Part shown: positions 19,851-29,896 of the stretch, one piece after another | How positions within the stretch are numbered: position 1 is the stretch's first letter | How the letters are laid out: every line of letters begins with the position of its first letter | DNA from: Zygaena filipendulae | Taxonomy: Eukaryota; Arthropoda; Insecta; Lepidoptera; Zygaenidae | Direction of reading: 5' to 3' | Assembly (NCBI GenBank): GCA_907165275.2 | Contig: OU015650.1 | Coordinates: forward strand, 6,974,001-7,038,000 | DNA: 64,000 nt | Notes under the pieces: generated by a model | Told to the model about the DNA's origin: nothing | What the model saw: the letters and a program-made list of their open reading frames with translations, nothing else | The model's database searches: none | Translations under genes and position numbers: made by a program

Positions 19851-21972
19851 GTCAGATTCATACAGCACACATCGGCGTAAACAAAAAGAAGGTTACTCCT
19901 TGGATTAGTAAAATGAGGAGAAAATTTGGGAAATAACGCAGAAAACTCAGAGAAGTGAATAATTTTCGTCCATATGACGAGATACGGAAAAATAGGTACT
20001 ATTGAAACAAAAAGATGTTTTTGACCGTAGAAGATTTTAAAATTTACAGTCAACAGAAGAAAAATTTGATAAATTTTGGAAATTTTCCCCAAATTTTTTC
20101 CAAATCCGAATTCATCGCGCACCGCACGTGATAAAAGTCATCGACTATTTTTTGAGCACAGAGGTACAATATGACGGGGAATAAAAATCGAAATTCTATT
20201 AATTCCATTTAGTTCGTCACTTACATATAACATAATATAAATAAATAATATGGATAGATTTGCTTTGAACGTGGAAAAAAGTAGAAGAGTTAGGTACCAA
20301 CTAGTTTTGGGAAGTGAAATCACAATAGCTTACTTCCAAGTCTCAAGGATGTTGGATGAAGTTAAAGAAAAGGAATAGAGAAACTACATATATAAGGATA
20401 ATTGTAAAAACATATATACAGTCAAACGCAGAAACTTCTCCTTTTAAATGAGAAATATACCATACGGCACGTAGTTTCAAACCAGAAAATTTGTTTTAAC
20501 GAGAAAGAATTGACAGATTTTGTGTTTGTTTTACAATAATAGATACAAACTTCCATAGGGGTTCGTTACGAACTAATAATTTATAGAGTTTTAAAAATGA
20601 ATATTTGTTCGTTCATTCAGGTTCATTCGTATATTTCTATTCAAATTACGATGAAACTTTGGTGAAAAGCCACAACCTTGCGAAGATTTTTCTAAGGTCT
20701 AATTAAAGTAGGTACCTATTTAGGTCTTCAGGGGGGGCAATTGCCCCCAGTGCCCCCCCCCTGGATCCGCCCCTGTGGCCTACAGCCTACTTATAAAACA
20801 AAGCAAAAAAAAGAAAAAATATATATGCATAAATTAATATACTCGTAGTTTTAATGTCTAAACAAATAAATAAAAAGTAAATGTTAATAAACTAAAACTA
20901 AACTTTTACCTAACCTAAAATAAAGCTAAAATATATTATTAAAAGGAGTCCCTTTAGGCAATAAATAAATTAAATATAGCGTATCAAAGTTCCTACTTTT
21001 GATTTTACCGCCGAAACGTGGAATGACGTCACTAGTTAAAAATTATGCCTTATTAATCTGTGATAGACATGTCACTGTCGTAATGACAGGGTAATGTGAC
21101 AGTGACAGACAGATAACTTCAATATCCAAAAGCGAAATTAAGGTTGAACTGTGTCGATTTACTTCCAAAAGCTCCAGAAAAGAATCGAAATGCATCTTAC
21201 CGATGCATTTTAGAGTAAAAAACTTGAGAAAAAATTAAATATGTGTTGACTGTATGCACTCAGTTTCTCTTGCCTTCCCTGAAAGAGGTAAATGTTTCCT
21301 AAAAAAATTAAAGTGATGTACACGTAGACGGATTCTCCATCTACGGATGTACATATTATGTTAAGCGTGGCTGTGATTGGTGTTTCGTTGCAACGTTCCG
21401 TTTCACAAAAGAAAAATTTTGAATATTTTGGAAGCTATTGAGAATTTTTTGTTGAATCTTTCACGATAATGCTTTTTTAAGGCTCCATTTTTGAAATATT
21501 GACACAATTTCTTATTATAAATTTCATGCATACTTGCATGAAATTGCGAGTAACGAAATGTATTTGTGTGTAATGTTTCAGTACTCGGTACAAGATACAA
21601 AAGAAAATATGCATCAAATGGAACGGAGTTCGCCTCTTGCTTATTTTCGAAGTTGTCCTCTTACTCCGTAATCTGTATAGTGTATAGGATGAACAGAGAT
21701 TGAGTTATGATATTGCCAACTTGACAAACCATGAAGAAATGTGTGGTTATAGTTGTTGATTATGATATTTTTGTGACCGGTGGAGTTTCGTTCGGTAGTC
21801 TTATTCACTATGACCAACAACATGTCTTGCCAATAACACGCGTCCCAAAAACACATTACCATACGTTTTAAATGCCAAAATATTAGAAATCATAATTCTG
21901 TATGCCAGAAGAAACGTTGTAAATATATTTATTTTGGAGTGAAACTTCTTTGATTACGAGGGAAAGACAATA

Positions 21973-22579
21973 GGGTACTTGCATGAATTTTTTTTCAGTC
22001 TATTTTAAAGATATATGGCCTACTTAAAGCAAGAAAAAGAAAAAAATATATGCATAAATTAATTAAATAGAGCGTTTCAAAGTTCCTACTTTAGACCTTA
22101 CCGCCGAAACGCGGAATGACGTCACTAGTTCAAAATTACGCCTTATTAATCTGTGATAGAAATGTCACTGTCGTATTGACAGGGTCATGTGACACTGACA
22201 GACAGATAACTTCAATATCCAAAAGCGAAATTAAGGTTGAACTGTGTCGATTTACTTCCAAAAGTTCCAGTAAAGAATCGAAATGCATCTTACCGATGCA
22301 TTCTAAAGTAAAAAACTTCAGAAAATGGAAAATATGCGTTAACTGTATGCACTTAGTTTCTTTTGCCTTCTGTGAAAAAGGTAAATGTTTCCTAAAAAAA
22401 TAAAAGTGACGTCATGTGTCAAGCTTGGCTGTGATTGGTTTTTCGTTGCAACGTTTCGTTTCACAAAATTAAAAGTTGAATATTTTGGAAACTATTTATT
22501 TTTTTTTAGTAAATCTTTCACGATAACGCTTTTCTAAGGCTCTATTTTTGAAATATTGACACAATTTCTTATGGCACCC
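21973..22579. mobile_element. GGGTACTTGC-family MITE (right end degraded)
   Basis: TA|gggtacttgcatgaa at the left; the right end reads cttatggcaccc|TA, with the last part of the inverted repeat lost. The body carries gcggaatgacgtcactag and gtgacgtcatgtgtc. Non-coding; about 600 bp like its relatives. Confidence 0.75.
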
Positions 22580-22883
22580 TATTTATTTATTATACCCTAT
22601 TCTTGTAGCACGTTATCTTAACGCGCCGTGTTGTGGTCATTTGTGATTGGACTCATCCAAGGGCCCTGTGGAGTTTTTCTTTCTTAAAGTTGTCTTATTG
22701 TTTGTTCGTGTTATCACTGTCATCTGACGTCTCGTCTGTTTTTTTTCCTTTCTTGCCGTTGGCGCCTTTGAACTTTTTCAGGTTTAAATGTGATGTGATG
22801 TGATGTGATGTTTTATGAAATTATGAAAAAAATCTATTTACAAAATAGTTAGGTATAATGCGACCAAATTAAGTACCCTATTA
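22580..22883. other. Spacer between two MITEs with (GATGT)n
   Basis: Unique sequence with a short gtgatgtgatgtgatgtgat microsatellite near 22790-22810. No gene seen. Confidence 0.6.
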
Positions 22884-23488
22884 GGGTACTTCCATGAAAT
22901 TTATTATAAGAAATTGTATCAATATTTCAAAAATAGAGCCTTAGAAAAGCGTTATCGTGAAAGATTTACTTACTAAAAAATTTTCAATAGTTTCCAAAAT
23001 ATTCAACTTTTAATTTTGTGAAACGGAACGTTGCAACGAAACACCAATCACAGTCAAGCTTGACACATGACGTCACTTTTATTTTTTTAGGAAACATTTA
23101 CCTCTTTCAGAGAAGGCAAAAGAAATTTCTGAAGTTTTTTAAGTTCTTTAAAATATATCGGTAAGATGCATTTCGATTCTTTACTGGAACTTTTGGAAGT
23201 AACTCGACACAGTTCAACCTTAATTTCGCTTTTGAATATTGAAGTTATCTGTCTCTCAGTGTCACATGACCCTGTCAATACGACAGTGCCATTTCTATCA
23301 CAGATTAATAAGGCGTAGTTTTGAACAAGTGACGTCATTCCGCGTTTCGGCGCTAAGGTCTAAAGTAGGAACTTTGAAACGCTCTATTTAATTAATTTAT
23401 GCATATATTTTTGTTCTTTTTCTTGCTTTGTTTAAGTAGGCCATATATCTTTAAAATAGACTGAAAAAAAAATTGATGCAAGTACCCT
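22884..23488. mobile_element. GGGTACTTGC-family MITE, 605 bp, inverted
   Basis: Both ends are flanked by TA: TA|gggtacttccatgaa and gatgcaagtaccc|TA. It is inverted relative to its neighbour at 21973-22579, so the pair forms a large inverted repeat with a 300-bp spacer. TA duplications and the lack of coding suggest a Tc1/mariner-type or similar MITE. Confidence 0.8.
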
Positions 23489-23554
23489 ATTGCAGATTCA
23501 GGAAACCGTATAGCCGCGATTTATTTGCTGGCAGCCCTGCTAGTACCTAACCTA

Positions 23555-23729
23555 AAGCGCTCTCCACATTCGCGCGCGATTCGCGCGCGAAGCCGCGCAA
23601 CACCCGCGAACTACAAGTGTGGTATCATGGTTCGCGGGTGTTTCGCGGCTGTTTCGCGGCTTTTTCGCGGCTTTTTCGCGGCTTTTTCGCGGCTTCGCGC
23701 GGAACCGCGCGCGAATGTGGAGCGCGCTT
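23555..23729. mobile_element. CpG-rich foldback MITE beside MPPE1 start
   Basis: Inverted ends aagcgctctccacattcgcg and cgcgaatgtggagcgcgctt, with TA on each side. The centre holds four tandem copies of tttcgcggctt. Its right end is only 63 bp from the MPPE1 ATG, so it lies in or immediately above the 5' UTR or promoter. The 95-codon frame across it (23525-23812) is a product of the repeat. Confidence 0.75.
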
Positions 23730-23792
23730 TACACATAAGTCTAGTCAATTTAATTTGTGAACCTAACAATAAATTGTGTAAAAAAAAAAAAC

Positions 23793-23900
23793 ATGAACAG
23801 CATAAATCGTAAGAATAAAAAGATTTTGCTATTTATCCTTGGTTTGTTTTGTGCCTTCATCTACTGCGAATATTTAATTTATTATGTGGTTATCGCACAG
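23793..23900 (+). CDS. Mppe1: Mppe1 exon 1 (start, membrane anchor)
   Basis: Thirty-six codons starting MNSINRKNKKILLFILGLF, in phase 0, donor gtataa. A basic N-terminus followed by a hydrophobic stretch fits a signal-anchor. The upstream aaaaaaaaaaaac context gives A at -3. The start was chosen because it is the first ATG and gives the expected anchor. Confidence 0.88.
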
Positions 23901-26900
23901 GTATAAATTGTTTTTTTTTTTGTAGTAAAAACTACTATTTGGGATATTAATGTGGGTATTTTATGATTTTCTTCCATAAATTACAGTGTAGTTGGCCTGA
24001 GCTGAAAAAGCCATATGAGGGTGCAGATATTTTGAAGGCTCTTGTTCTATCAGACCCTCATTTATTGGGTCCTAGAAAAGGTTGCTGGGTCGACAAATGG
24101 AGACGAGAATGGCAAATGCATCAGGCATTTCAAACAATTATAACATTACATGCGCCTCAAGTGGTTTTTATCTTAGGTAGGTATTGTAAAATAGAATAAG
24201 AGTTTAAAATCTGGACTATCAAGTAGTAAGTTGTATTGTTAGAATAATGGTTAGAAAGAAAGAAAATACATTTATTTCAGCACAACAAATAAGAAAAACA
24301 AACAAACAAACAGTGCCTAATCTAAATATGTATACATATGATATCTCCACACATCTGAAACTCTGTATCATTGCTCTTGTTATAACTTAATAATTATTTT
24401 ATTTTTTCAAAAAAGTTACTGCTAAAATTCTCATTCAATTATTTTCAGGAGATCTCTTTGATGAAGGGGAGTGGAGTAATGATGAACAGTTTAGTGACTA
24501 TGTCGAAAGATTCCATAACCTATTTTCAGTGCCTGATGATACTAAAATGCATGTTGTTGTTGGAAATCATGATATTGGTTTTCATCATAGGTAAATGAGT
24601 ACTAAACACTACACCAAATAGGCTAGTTTCCTGGGTAAAAAAATCAAAATTCTATTTAGTCCGTCAGTTAGATAATAAAAAAATAAAAGACACGTATTTT
24701 TTGCTTTTTTAAAATAATGGAAATATGCATAGATAAAGCGCATTAAAGTTTAGGGTGGGGGACTCGTGATGTCACAGCTCGCTATAACGTGCGAACAAAC
24801 TGTAGCGAGGCGTGATGTCATGTGAAATTTCGACTTGATATATCTCCGTTATTTTTTGGTTACATAGAAAATAAAAAAATACGTGTCCAATATTTTTTAA
24901 TAATCTACAAAACGGACTAAAAAAGAAAATTTAGGAAACTAGCCTATTTACTGCAGTTAGTAGATATTATTGTTAGACTGGTAGAGACCTAGCTTTCCCA
25001 ATCAATTGTACCACTATTTTTTTTTGTAGAATTAAACTACAATCTGCTGTCCGATTCTCAAAGCTCTTAAAGGCACCTTCTGTGCAACTTATAACTTTGA
25101 AAAGTATTCACTTTGTGCTCCTTAATTCAATGGCAATGGAAGGTGACTCGTGCAATCTGTGCAAAGAAGCTAGATTTCAGTTAGAAAGAATTTCAGGTAG
25201 GTATCTAATTTTCATTGTTATTAAAAATTTTAATATATTTCTACACTGAACAATCATTTCATGGATCATCACGAAACAAAATGTTCTTCTGTTTGTAACA
25301 TTGTTGCTGGAGCTAAACTGATTTAGATGAAAGTTGTGAAGAAAAAGTTACCTATTGAAAATGTTAATAAATCCCAAGGAATCCCAAAACTGTGTAGTGT
25401 GTAACCCTGAGAAACTACTAATCTTAAATTATAATCTAATCTGAAATTTACACCTACCTTTATACAATAAAATCTTATCAGCAACACAAGATCCAAATAC
25501 ATTAGAACCAAATACATACTCTAAATGCTTTTTATATTATAGAAACACTTCAATGTGCACAATCCCCAGAAAAGTGCACCAACCCATATCTGAATATGAA
25601 TTACAGTCGACCAGTATTTATGCAGGTATGTCAAATTAAACCAATATAAGCAGGATCAAAATTAAGTCATTGGCATCCATTGAATTACTTTTATTTACAT
25701 CTTTAGAATGATTCTCATATTAAGTTTTTTTTTTTTTTTACTGCGTGTAGCTTCGATTTAAATTATTTTACGTGAATCTCTATGAATCTCTATATGAATA
25801 ATATTTTTGATTTGCGTAATTTTGGTTTCACCCAATTCAACCACCAATCCAGCCACTTGTGATATTTTTACTAGCCTCTAGTTGAATGTCCATGACTTCA
25901 ATTTCAACACAGCTACAAATTTGATTATGCTGGTGGAATATTTGTGATTTAACTGCAGTTGAATACAGGCGCGGTCCGAAGGGGGGTCACGGGGGACATG
26001 ACCCCCCAAAATCAATTTTTTTCATAATGTGTGCAATAAAATTGTGTATTGTACAATATACTCGACATATTATTAGTGATCCCCCCCCAAAATTTTAGCC
26101 TGCGACCGCGCCTGGTTGACTAATTGTATAGTGTTAACAATCGAGATTAGTAGGTACCTATACAAAATCTACCATAGGTATTTCTACCTTTTCGATGTTT
26201 CAATAATTAGCTTTAAAGTAGTATTAGTTGTAAAATAGTATAGCGTCATTTACAGCACTTTCCTCTGTATAGAGTATCCGACAGCATATGCACAGAGGCT
26301 GACGCAGCGCCGCTGTCTGAAAGGAATATACCGTTCAGATTGAAAATTGATGCTTTGTCTAAAGAAGCTACTGACCACATAGTTTCTAAAATAAAACCAA
26401 GAGCGGTGTTTGGTGGGCACACGCACCACGGCTGCCTTGTACATCATGAGTACAAAACGCCTGAGACTGTCATAGAGTTAAATGAATATTCAGTACCATC
26501 GTTTTCTTGGAGAAATAGACTGGATCCAAAGTATATGTTGGTAATGTACTTATATTTTTATTTTATTCAGCTCCAAACAATATTGTAGGTACCCATATAA
26601 AAAAACGAATCCCTTTTTCCCTTGGTCACGGCATCACGCTTGAACACTTGGACCGATCACCATTAAATGCAAACCTACATATTGTTGGTACTTTTTATCT
26701 CGGAATTCGCGCGGGAACGCCGAAATTAACGCCGGTGAAACCGCTGAGTTAGTAGTAGTAGAGTATTATAATAATAATTATGTATTGTCAGCTTTTTCTT
26801 CGACTCTCAATTGTTTATTTTAGGTGACTGTGACACCCGAAGATTATGCAGTTAATAAATGTGGCCTTCCAAGAGAGACAACTATGGCTATTTCAGCCGT

Positions 26901-26973
26901 TTTAATTATTCTCATTTTTTCATATTTAAGTGTACTGATGAAACTGTACGTGAGGAGGTATAAGTGGCAATAA
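23793..26973 (+). CDS. Mppe1: Metallophosphoesterase 1 (PGAP5-type), complete
   Basis: The mammalian protein removes the ethanolamine-phosphate side chain from the second mannose of GPI anchors at ER exit sites, which lets GPI proteins leave the ER. Seven exons (23793-23900, 23987-24176, 24449-24590, 25030-25196, 25543-25625, 26256-26540, 26824-26973) join in phase to 374 residues; human MPPE1 is about 396. N-terminal membrane segment about 10-35 and C-terminal one about 346-366. Metallophosphoesterase motifs: D59-P-H61, GDLFDEG with D101, GNHD (N139, H140), H231 in QHFPLYR, and GHTH (H285, H287). All the metal-binding positions I can identify are present, so an active enzyme is expected. AATAAA at 27007-27012 lies shortly after the TAA stop. 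Convergent with nkd. Confidence 0.95.
23987..24176 (+). CDS. Mppe1: Mppe1 exon 2
   Basis: Acceptor aaattacag, donor gtaggt. It encodes CSWPELKKPYEG, then LVLSDPHLLGPRKGCWVDKW (the D-x-H metal site) and WQMHQAFQTIITLHAPQVVF, closely matching the MPPE1 family. Confidence 0.95.
24249..24420 (-). mobile_element. Possible retrotransposon tail in Mppe1 intron 2
   Basis: On the minus strand the motif gtgctgaaataaatgtat followed by tttctttctttc resembles a polyadenylated LINE or SINE tail. It is a fragment only. Confidence 0.3.
24449..24590 (+). CDS. Mppe1: Mppe1 exon 3
   Basis: Acceptor attttcag, donor gtaaat. It encodes the second and third catalytic blocks: GDLFDEGEW (Gly from the split codon) and MHVVVGNHDIGFHH. 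There is no in-frame ATG near its start. Confidence 0.94.
24621..24944. mobile_element. 324-bp MITE, TIR GGCTAGTTTCC (family A, copy 1)
   Basis: TA|ggctagtttcctgggt and ttaggaaactagcc|TA in Mppe1 intron 3. It is nearly identical in sequence, and identical in length, to the copy at 39807-40130. The body carries gtgatgtcac and tgatgtcatg where relatives have TGACGTCA. Confidence 0.85.
25030..25196 (+). CDS. Mppe1: Mppe1 exon 4
   Basis: Acceptor tttttttgtag, donor gtaggt. It encodes RIKLQSAVRFSKLLKAPSVQ, then FVLLNSMAMEGDSCNLCKEA. The NS-x-A-x-x-GD-x-C block is characteristic of MPPE1. Confidence 0.93.
25543..25625 (+). CDS. Mppe1: Mppe1 exon 5
   Basis: Acceptor atattatag, donor gtatgt. The split codon gives Glu. 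It encodes ETLQCAQSPEKCTNPYLNMN, then YSRPVFMQ, leading directly into the HFPLYR of the next exon. Confidence 0.9.
25966..26114. mobile_element. 149-bp hAT-type MITE in Mppe1 intron 5
   Basis: TIR caggcgcggtc / gaccgcgcctg with homopolymer G/C tracts just inside. Flanks GTTGAATA and GTTGACTA agree at 7 of 8 bases, an 8-bp hAT-type duplication with one later change. Confidence 0.8.
26256..26540 (+). CDS. Mppe1: Mppe1 exon 6
   Basis: Acceptor catttacag, donor gtaatg, in phase 0 at both ends. It starts HFPLYRVSDSIC and includes VFGGHTHHGC, the C-terminal GHTH metal-binding motif, followed by VIELNEYSVPSFSWRNR, a conserved family block. Confidence 0.95.
26600..26760 (+). mobile_element. Degraded Helitron-like copy in Mppe1 intron 6
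   Basis: It carries tctcggaattcgcgcgggaac and aacgccggtgaaaccgct, the conserved Helitron-like body, without a recognisable CTAG terminus. Confidence 0.45.
26824..26973 (+). CDS. Mppe1: Mppe1 exon 7 (C-terminal membrane segment, stop)
   Basis: Acceptor tttattttag. It encodes VTVTPEDYAVNKCGLPRETT, then a hydrophobic segment (MAISAVLIILIFSYLSVLM) and a basic tail KLYVRRYKWQ before TAA. The basic cytoplasmic tail fits ER-Golgi cycling, though no classic KKXX end is present. Confidence 0.92.
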   Translation: MTVTPEDYAVNKCGLPRETTMAISAVLIILIFSYLSVLMKLYVRRYKWQ

Positions 26974-27006
26974 TGAAAAATGTGGCTGTTATTTGGATAA
27001 TTTAAT

Positions 27007-27012
27007 AATAAA
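27007..27012 (+). terminator. Mppe1: Polyadenylation signal of Mppe1
   Basis: AATAAA lies 34 bp after the TAA stop, the first canonical signal downstream. Confidence 0.6.
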
Positions 27013-28899
27013 TATTTTTGACAAGATCGAGCACTTTTTTACACTGTACACCTTATAGAATAAATTAATATAACAGAGTTTTGGAAATTATTACTAGATT
27101 CGTGTGGAATTTCTTGGCTGAAACCACTAAAACAAAAACATTTATTGGGAAGCTTGAAGCTTCGCACTCGATACAAGTTATTCGCGGTGATCCACTATTT
27201 TTTAACTTTTTTGATAGATTTTCTGTATCTATCAAATGAAGCTGCTCTCATAACTCTATCGAAATTTGTGAGTTTAATATTCGTAGGTACTTATAAAACA
27301 AAATATGCTATTATATTAAGTAAATAAATTCAACAGATTGCAACTATTGCCATTTGTTTTACTAATGGTATTTTTTATTTGGAATTGAGACGAATTTCGA
27401 GAGATCGTTATACCTATAGGTACGTCCCTCGAAATAGTTTTAATATACATTTCTAACATTTTCAATAAAACAAATAAGCAAGGAACGCCAAACGAGATAC
27501 TAGGCGAAAATGGCGGTTATTTTGAGTAAGTAAGGTACCAAAAATTTTTAAAACTCGCTAGTAAACTTGATGGAATATTTAAGTATATTTTGATAGTTGG
27601 AGAATGTTTCAACTAAAGCAGCACAATGAAAGAGCGGCAGTGCTGATGTAGTGGATTTGTCTTTCTAGCTTTTTCTGCTTCCGTGGACATTCAGTTTAGT
27701 GGGATTTACTCCACACCTATATAAAATATACATATAAGTCATTCATCAAGAATATTCTATAAAAACAAAATTTTCAATTAAACTAGAAATGGATAGGTAC
27801 ACTTTTAAATTATATGTGCACAGTGCAATTCATTTGCAAGAAAATTTCATTTTCGGAACGTGTAACTATTTTTTACTACATCTTCAAATTATCACAAAAA
27901 TCGAAATGATAAAAAAAACTAGATAGTACCTATGTATATCATCAAGGTAAAGAAAAAAATGCTAATGTTAAAGTTAAATTTAACTATAATACCTACCACT
28001 TCATGGCCTTTCTGTGTTGATATGTGCATGGTTCGATGAAATCGGACCACTTATTTGGCGCATTTCTTTCTTTCAAAAACTTCAAACCGTCTTGCGCTAA
28101 AACGATTTGCGTTTTTAATTGTTTTTGAAACAAATGTTAAAAAGTTTTTTTTATAAGTACTTACCACATTCTTTTGCTTTCCCACAACTTATACATCTTT
28201 AGATTTTTTTGTTGAATGCTATAACTATTTACTTAAGCAATTTAAACTTTCGAAATGCGGTTTATCGATTTATTGAGAATTATTCATTATCTACTGTGTT
28301 TAAAATCGTTTCATGTTGTAGGTGTTCATTCACATTTAAAAAAAACCTGAACACTCGTTTCTACAATCACTTACCATATTGACGTTTTAGCATTTTTTCT
28401 TTCTATTGACTGACGATGATGGTATGATAATTCGACAGTGTGTAAAAACACTGCACTGTAGAGGTAGATAAAACTTAAAAGATTCAACTTTTTTATTGTT
28501 AAATAGATATTAAATTTATGAAATACTGATATTGGTAAATCATCCAATTTTAGTTGTCCCATAGTTATGTAACTCAGTCAGTCGCTTAAAGCATAGGTTA
28601 CCGAAAATAAGTTGGAATTGAACTATTCTCCATATAAAAACAAACTTTTCGTGGAACCCGCGATTTTTAGTTGAATCATTACTACTTATTATGTACGTAA
28701 CAACATAAACATCTATCATCAAAGCACCGAACACTTAAAACTAAAATCAGTCTCTTATCAAAAATTAGTTAAAATAAGTACATACCTACAATCTGTTATG
28801 AGCATTGACAACTTATTTATTTTTTATTTATTTAACTTATCAAATAGGTACCTATCCTCTGTGGACTCTTGCCCCAGTCACGTAAAAGTTAATGTATAA

Positions 28900-29119
28900 A
28901 CTCAGATCAAATAAAAACTAAAGACGGAACGCGTAGAACAAACAAGTGAAGCCAAAAAAAGACACCACACCGTGAACGTACACAGAAACACGCACACACA
29001 AGAAAAAGACACCAATGGAACCGTTCGTTGTGGCGCTTTCCTAAGCACCACATGCATACGCAACCGGCTTCACTTGGTTGTTCAAGACGTTCCGTCTTTA
29101 GTTTTTATTTGGTCTGAGT
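28900..29119. mobile_element. 220-bp MITE with ~30-bp TIR and GTATAA duplication
   Basis: Ends actcagatcaaataaaaact and agtttttatttggtctgagt, continuing inward as aaagacggaacg / cgttccgtcttt. Direct GTATAA occurs at 28894-28899 and 29120-29125. No coding capacity. Confidence 0.85.
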
Positions 29120-29511
29120 GTATAAAATAATAACAAAGTAAGGCACAATAAGTTATGCTTGGATATTTACAATCTTATTTTAACACTTACCTAAAAACCG
29201 TATGTGCAATGTATTTGTTAATACTAGAAAAATATCTTAACTTCATAATTAATGCTCATTGATTTTAAATCAGATCTTTCACACTAGGTACTGTTTTCGA
29301 TTTTCTTCCGTTTATCAGATCTATGAATCTAATTAAATTTTTTAACATTAGGTATCTCTTATGATACCTACTCTTACCTAATTTTCAGGGACGAGTGAAT
29401 AGAAGAAGCGCGTTGCTTTTAAATGTCCGGAAATGCACAATAAACCTTTTGGTAACTCAAAGTTTTCTCAAGTACAGACTCGCAAGAGTTCCATCTCAGC
29501 GCATGCAAGTT

Positions 29512-29896
29512 TTATAAAAATATTATTTGGAGCACCCTCGGTTGCTGAGGCGTCGACGAGACTTGCCCGGGAAGGTCGTGAGATCGTGACCTTCCGTGGT
29601 GCCTGTGATGCGCGCGCGTCGGCCGGGGCGCCTGCGCCTGCGCCTGCCTCTGATGGTAGCCGGTGTGCGTGTGTCGGGCCGACGAGCATATAACCGCATG
29701 CAAATAGCGGTCGTATCTACACAGATTGGAATCGCCTCCTCCAGCCAAGTCCGAGTGTCCGTGACCGGATTTCTCGTGTTTGAAGTTTTGGAATGTATGC
29801 GTTGTTTTCTCGTTGACAGTGTGTGACCTATTGCGAGGTTTATGGTGTTTACTAGTGATTTCATCTTCATGATACGGAATAGAATCGCAGGGCTTT
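29512..29896 (-). CDS. nkd: nkd terminal exon
   Basis: Acceptor tttccgttttcag; the first base completes AGA (Arg). It encodes RKPCDSIPYHEDEITSKHHK, then SDLAGGGDSNLCRYDRYLHA and RAHHRHHGRSRSHDL, ending LQIIFL at TAA 29512-29514. The short HH-x-HH patch stands where Nkd proteins usually carry a longer His cluster. The other open frames across this GC-rich exon are shadows. Confidence 0.87.

Larger units (their letters stand above)
17740..20775 (+). mobile_element. 3.0-kb hAT-like element, copy 1
   Basis: Ends caggggcggatccagg and cctggatccgcccctg, flanked by a perfect 8-bp duplication TGGCCTAC (17732-17739 and 20776-20783). An 8-bp duplication with CAGGG-type ends indicates the hAT superfamily. 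No transposase frame is present, so it is non-autonomous. The interior includes direct repeats of about 275 bp (about 17990-18560), the repeat family with aaaagctaaaaataacaaaa, and a LINE tail. A near-identical inverted copy lies at 47913-50957. Confidence 0.9.
17685..21540. mobile_element. GGGTACTTGC-family MITE split by a hAT-like insertion
   Basis: The stretch ttcaagtcaattttaaag and atatatggcctac at 17709-17739 resumes after the hAT-like element at 20776 and continues through gcggaatgacgtcac (near 21010) to ttcatgcatacttgcatgaa (near 21520-21540). Intact relatives at 21973-22579, 22884-23488 and 60921-61543 show the same order without interruption. The outer ends are degraded. Confidence 0.7.
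26974..29511. other. Convergent intergenic region, Mppe1 to nkd
   Basis: Apart from the Mppe1 polyadenylation signal and the 220-bp MITE at 28900-29119, this is AT-rich sequence with no recognisable gene. The ORFs here (27145-27327, 28371-28734) are short, AT-driven and unsupported. The nkd 3' UTR should lie in the right part, but no clear minus-strand polyadenylation signal was fixed. Confidence 0.55.

Noticed and set aside
23525..23812. 95-codon Arg/Ala-rich frame before Mppe1.
   Set aside because: It lies across the CpG-rich MITE and its tandem repeats; translation is periodic, with no gene-like features.
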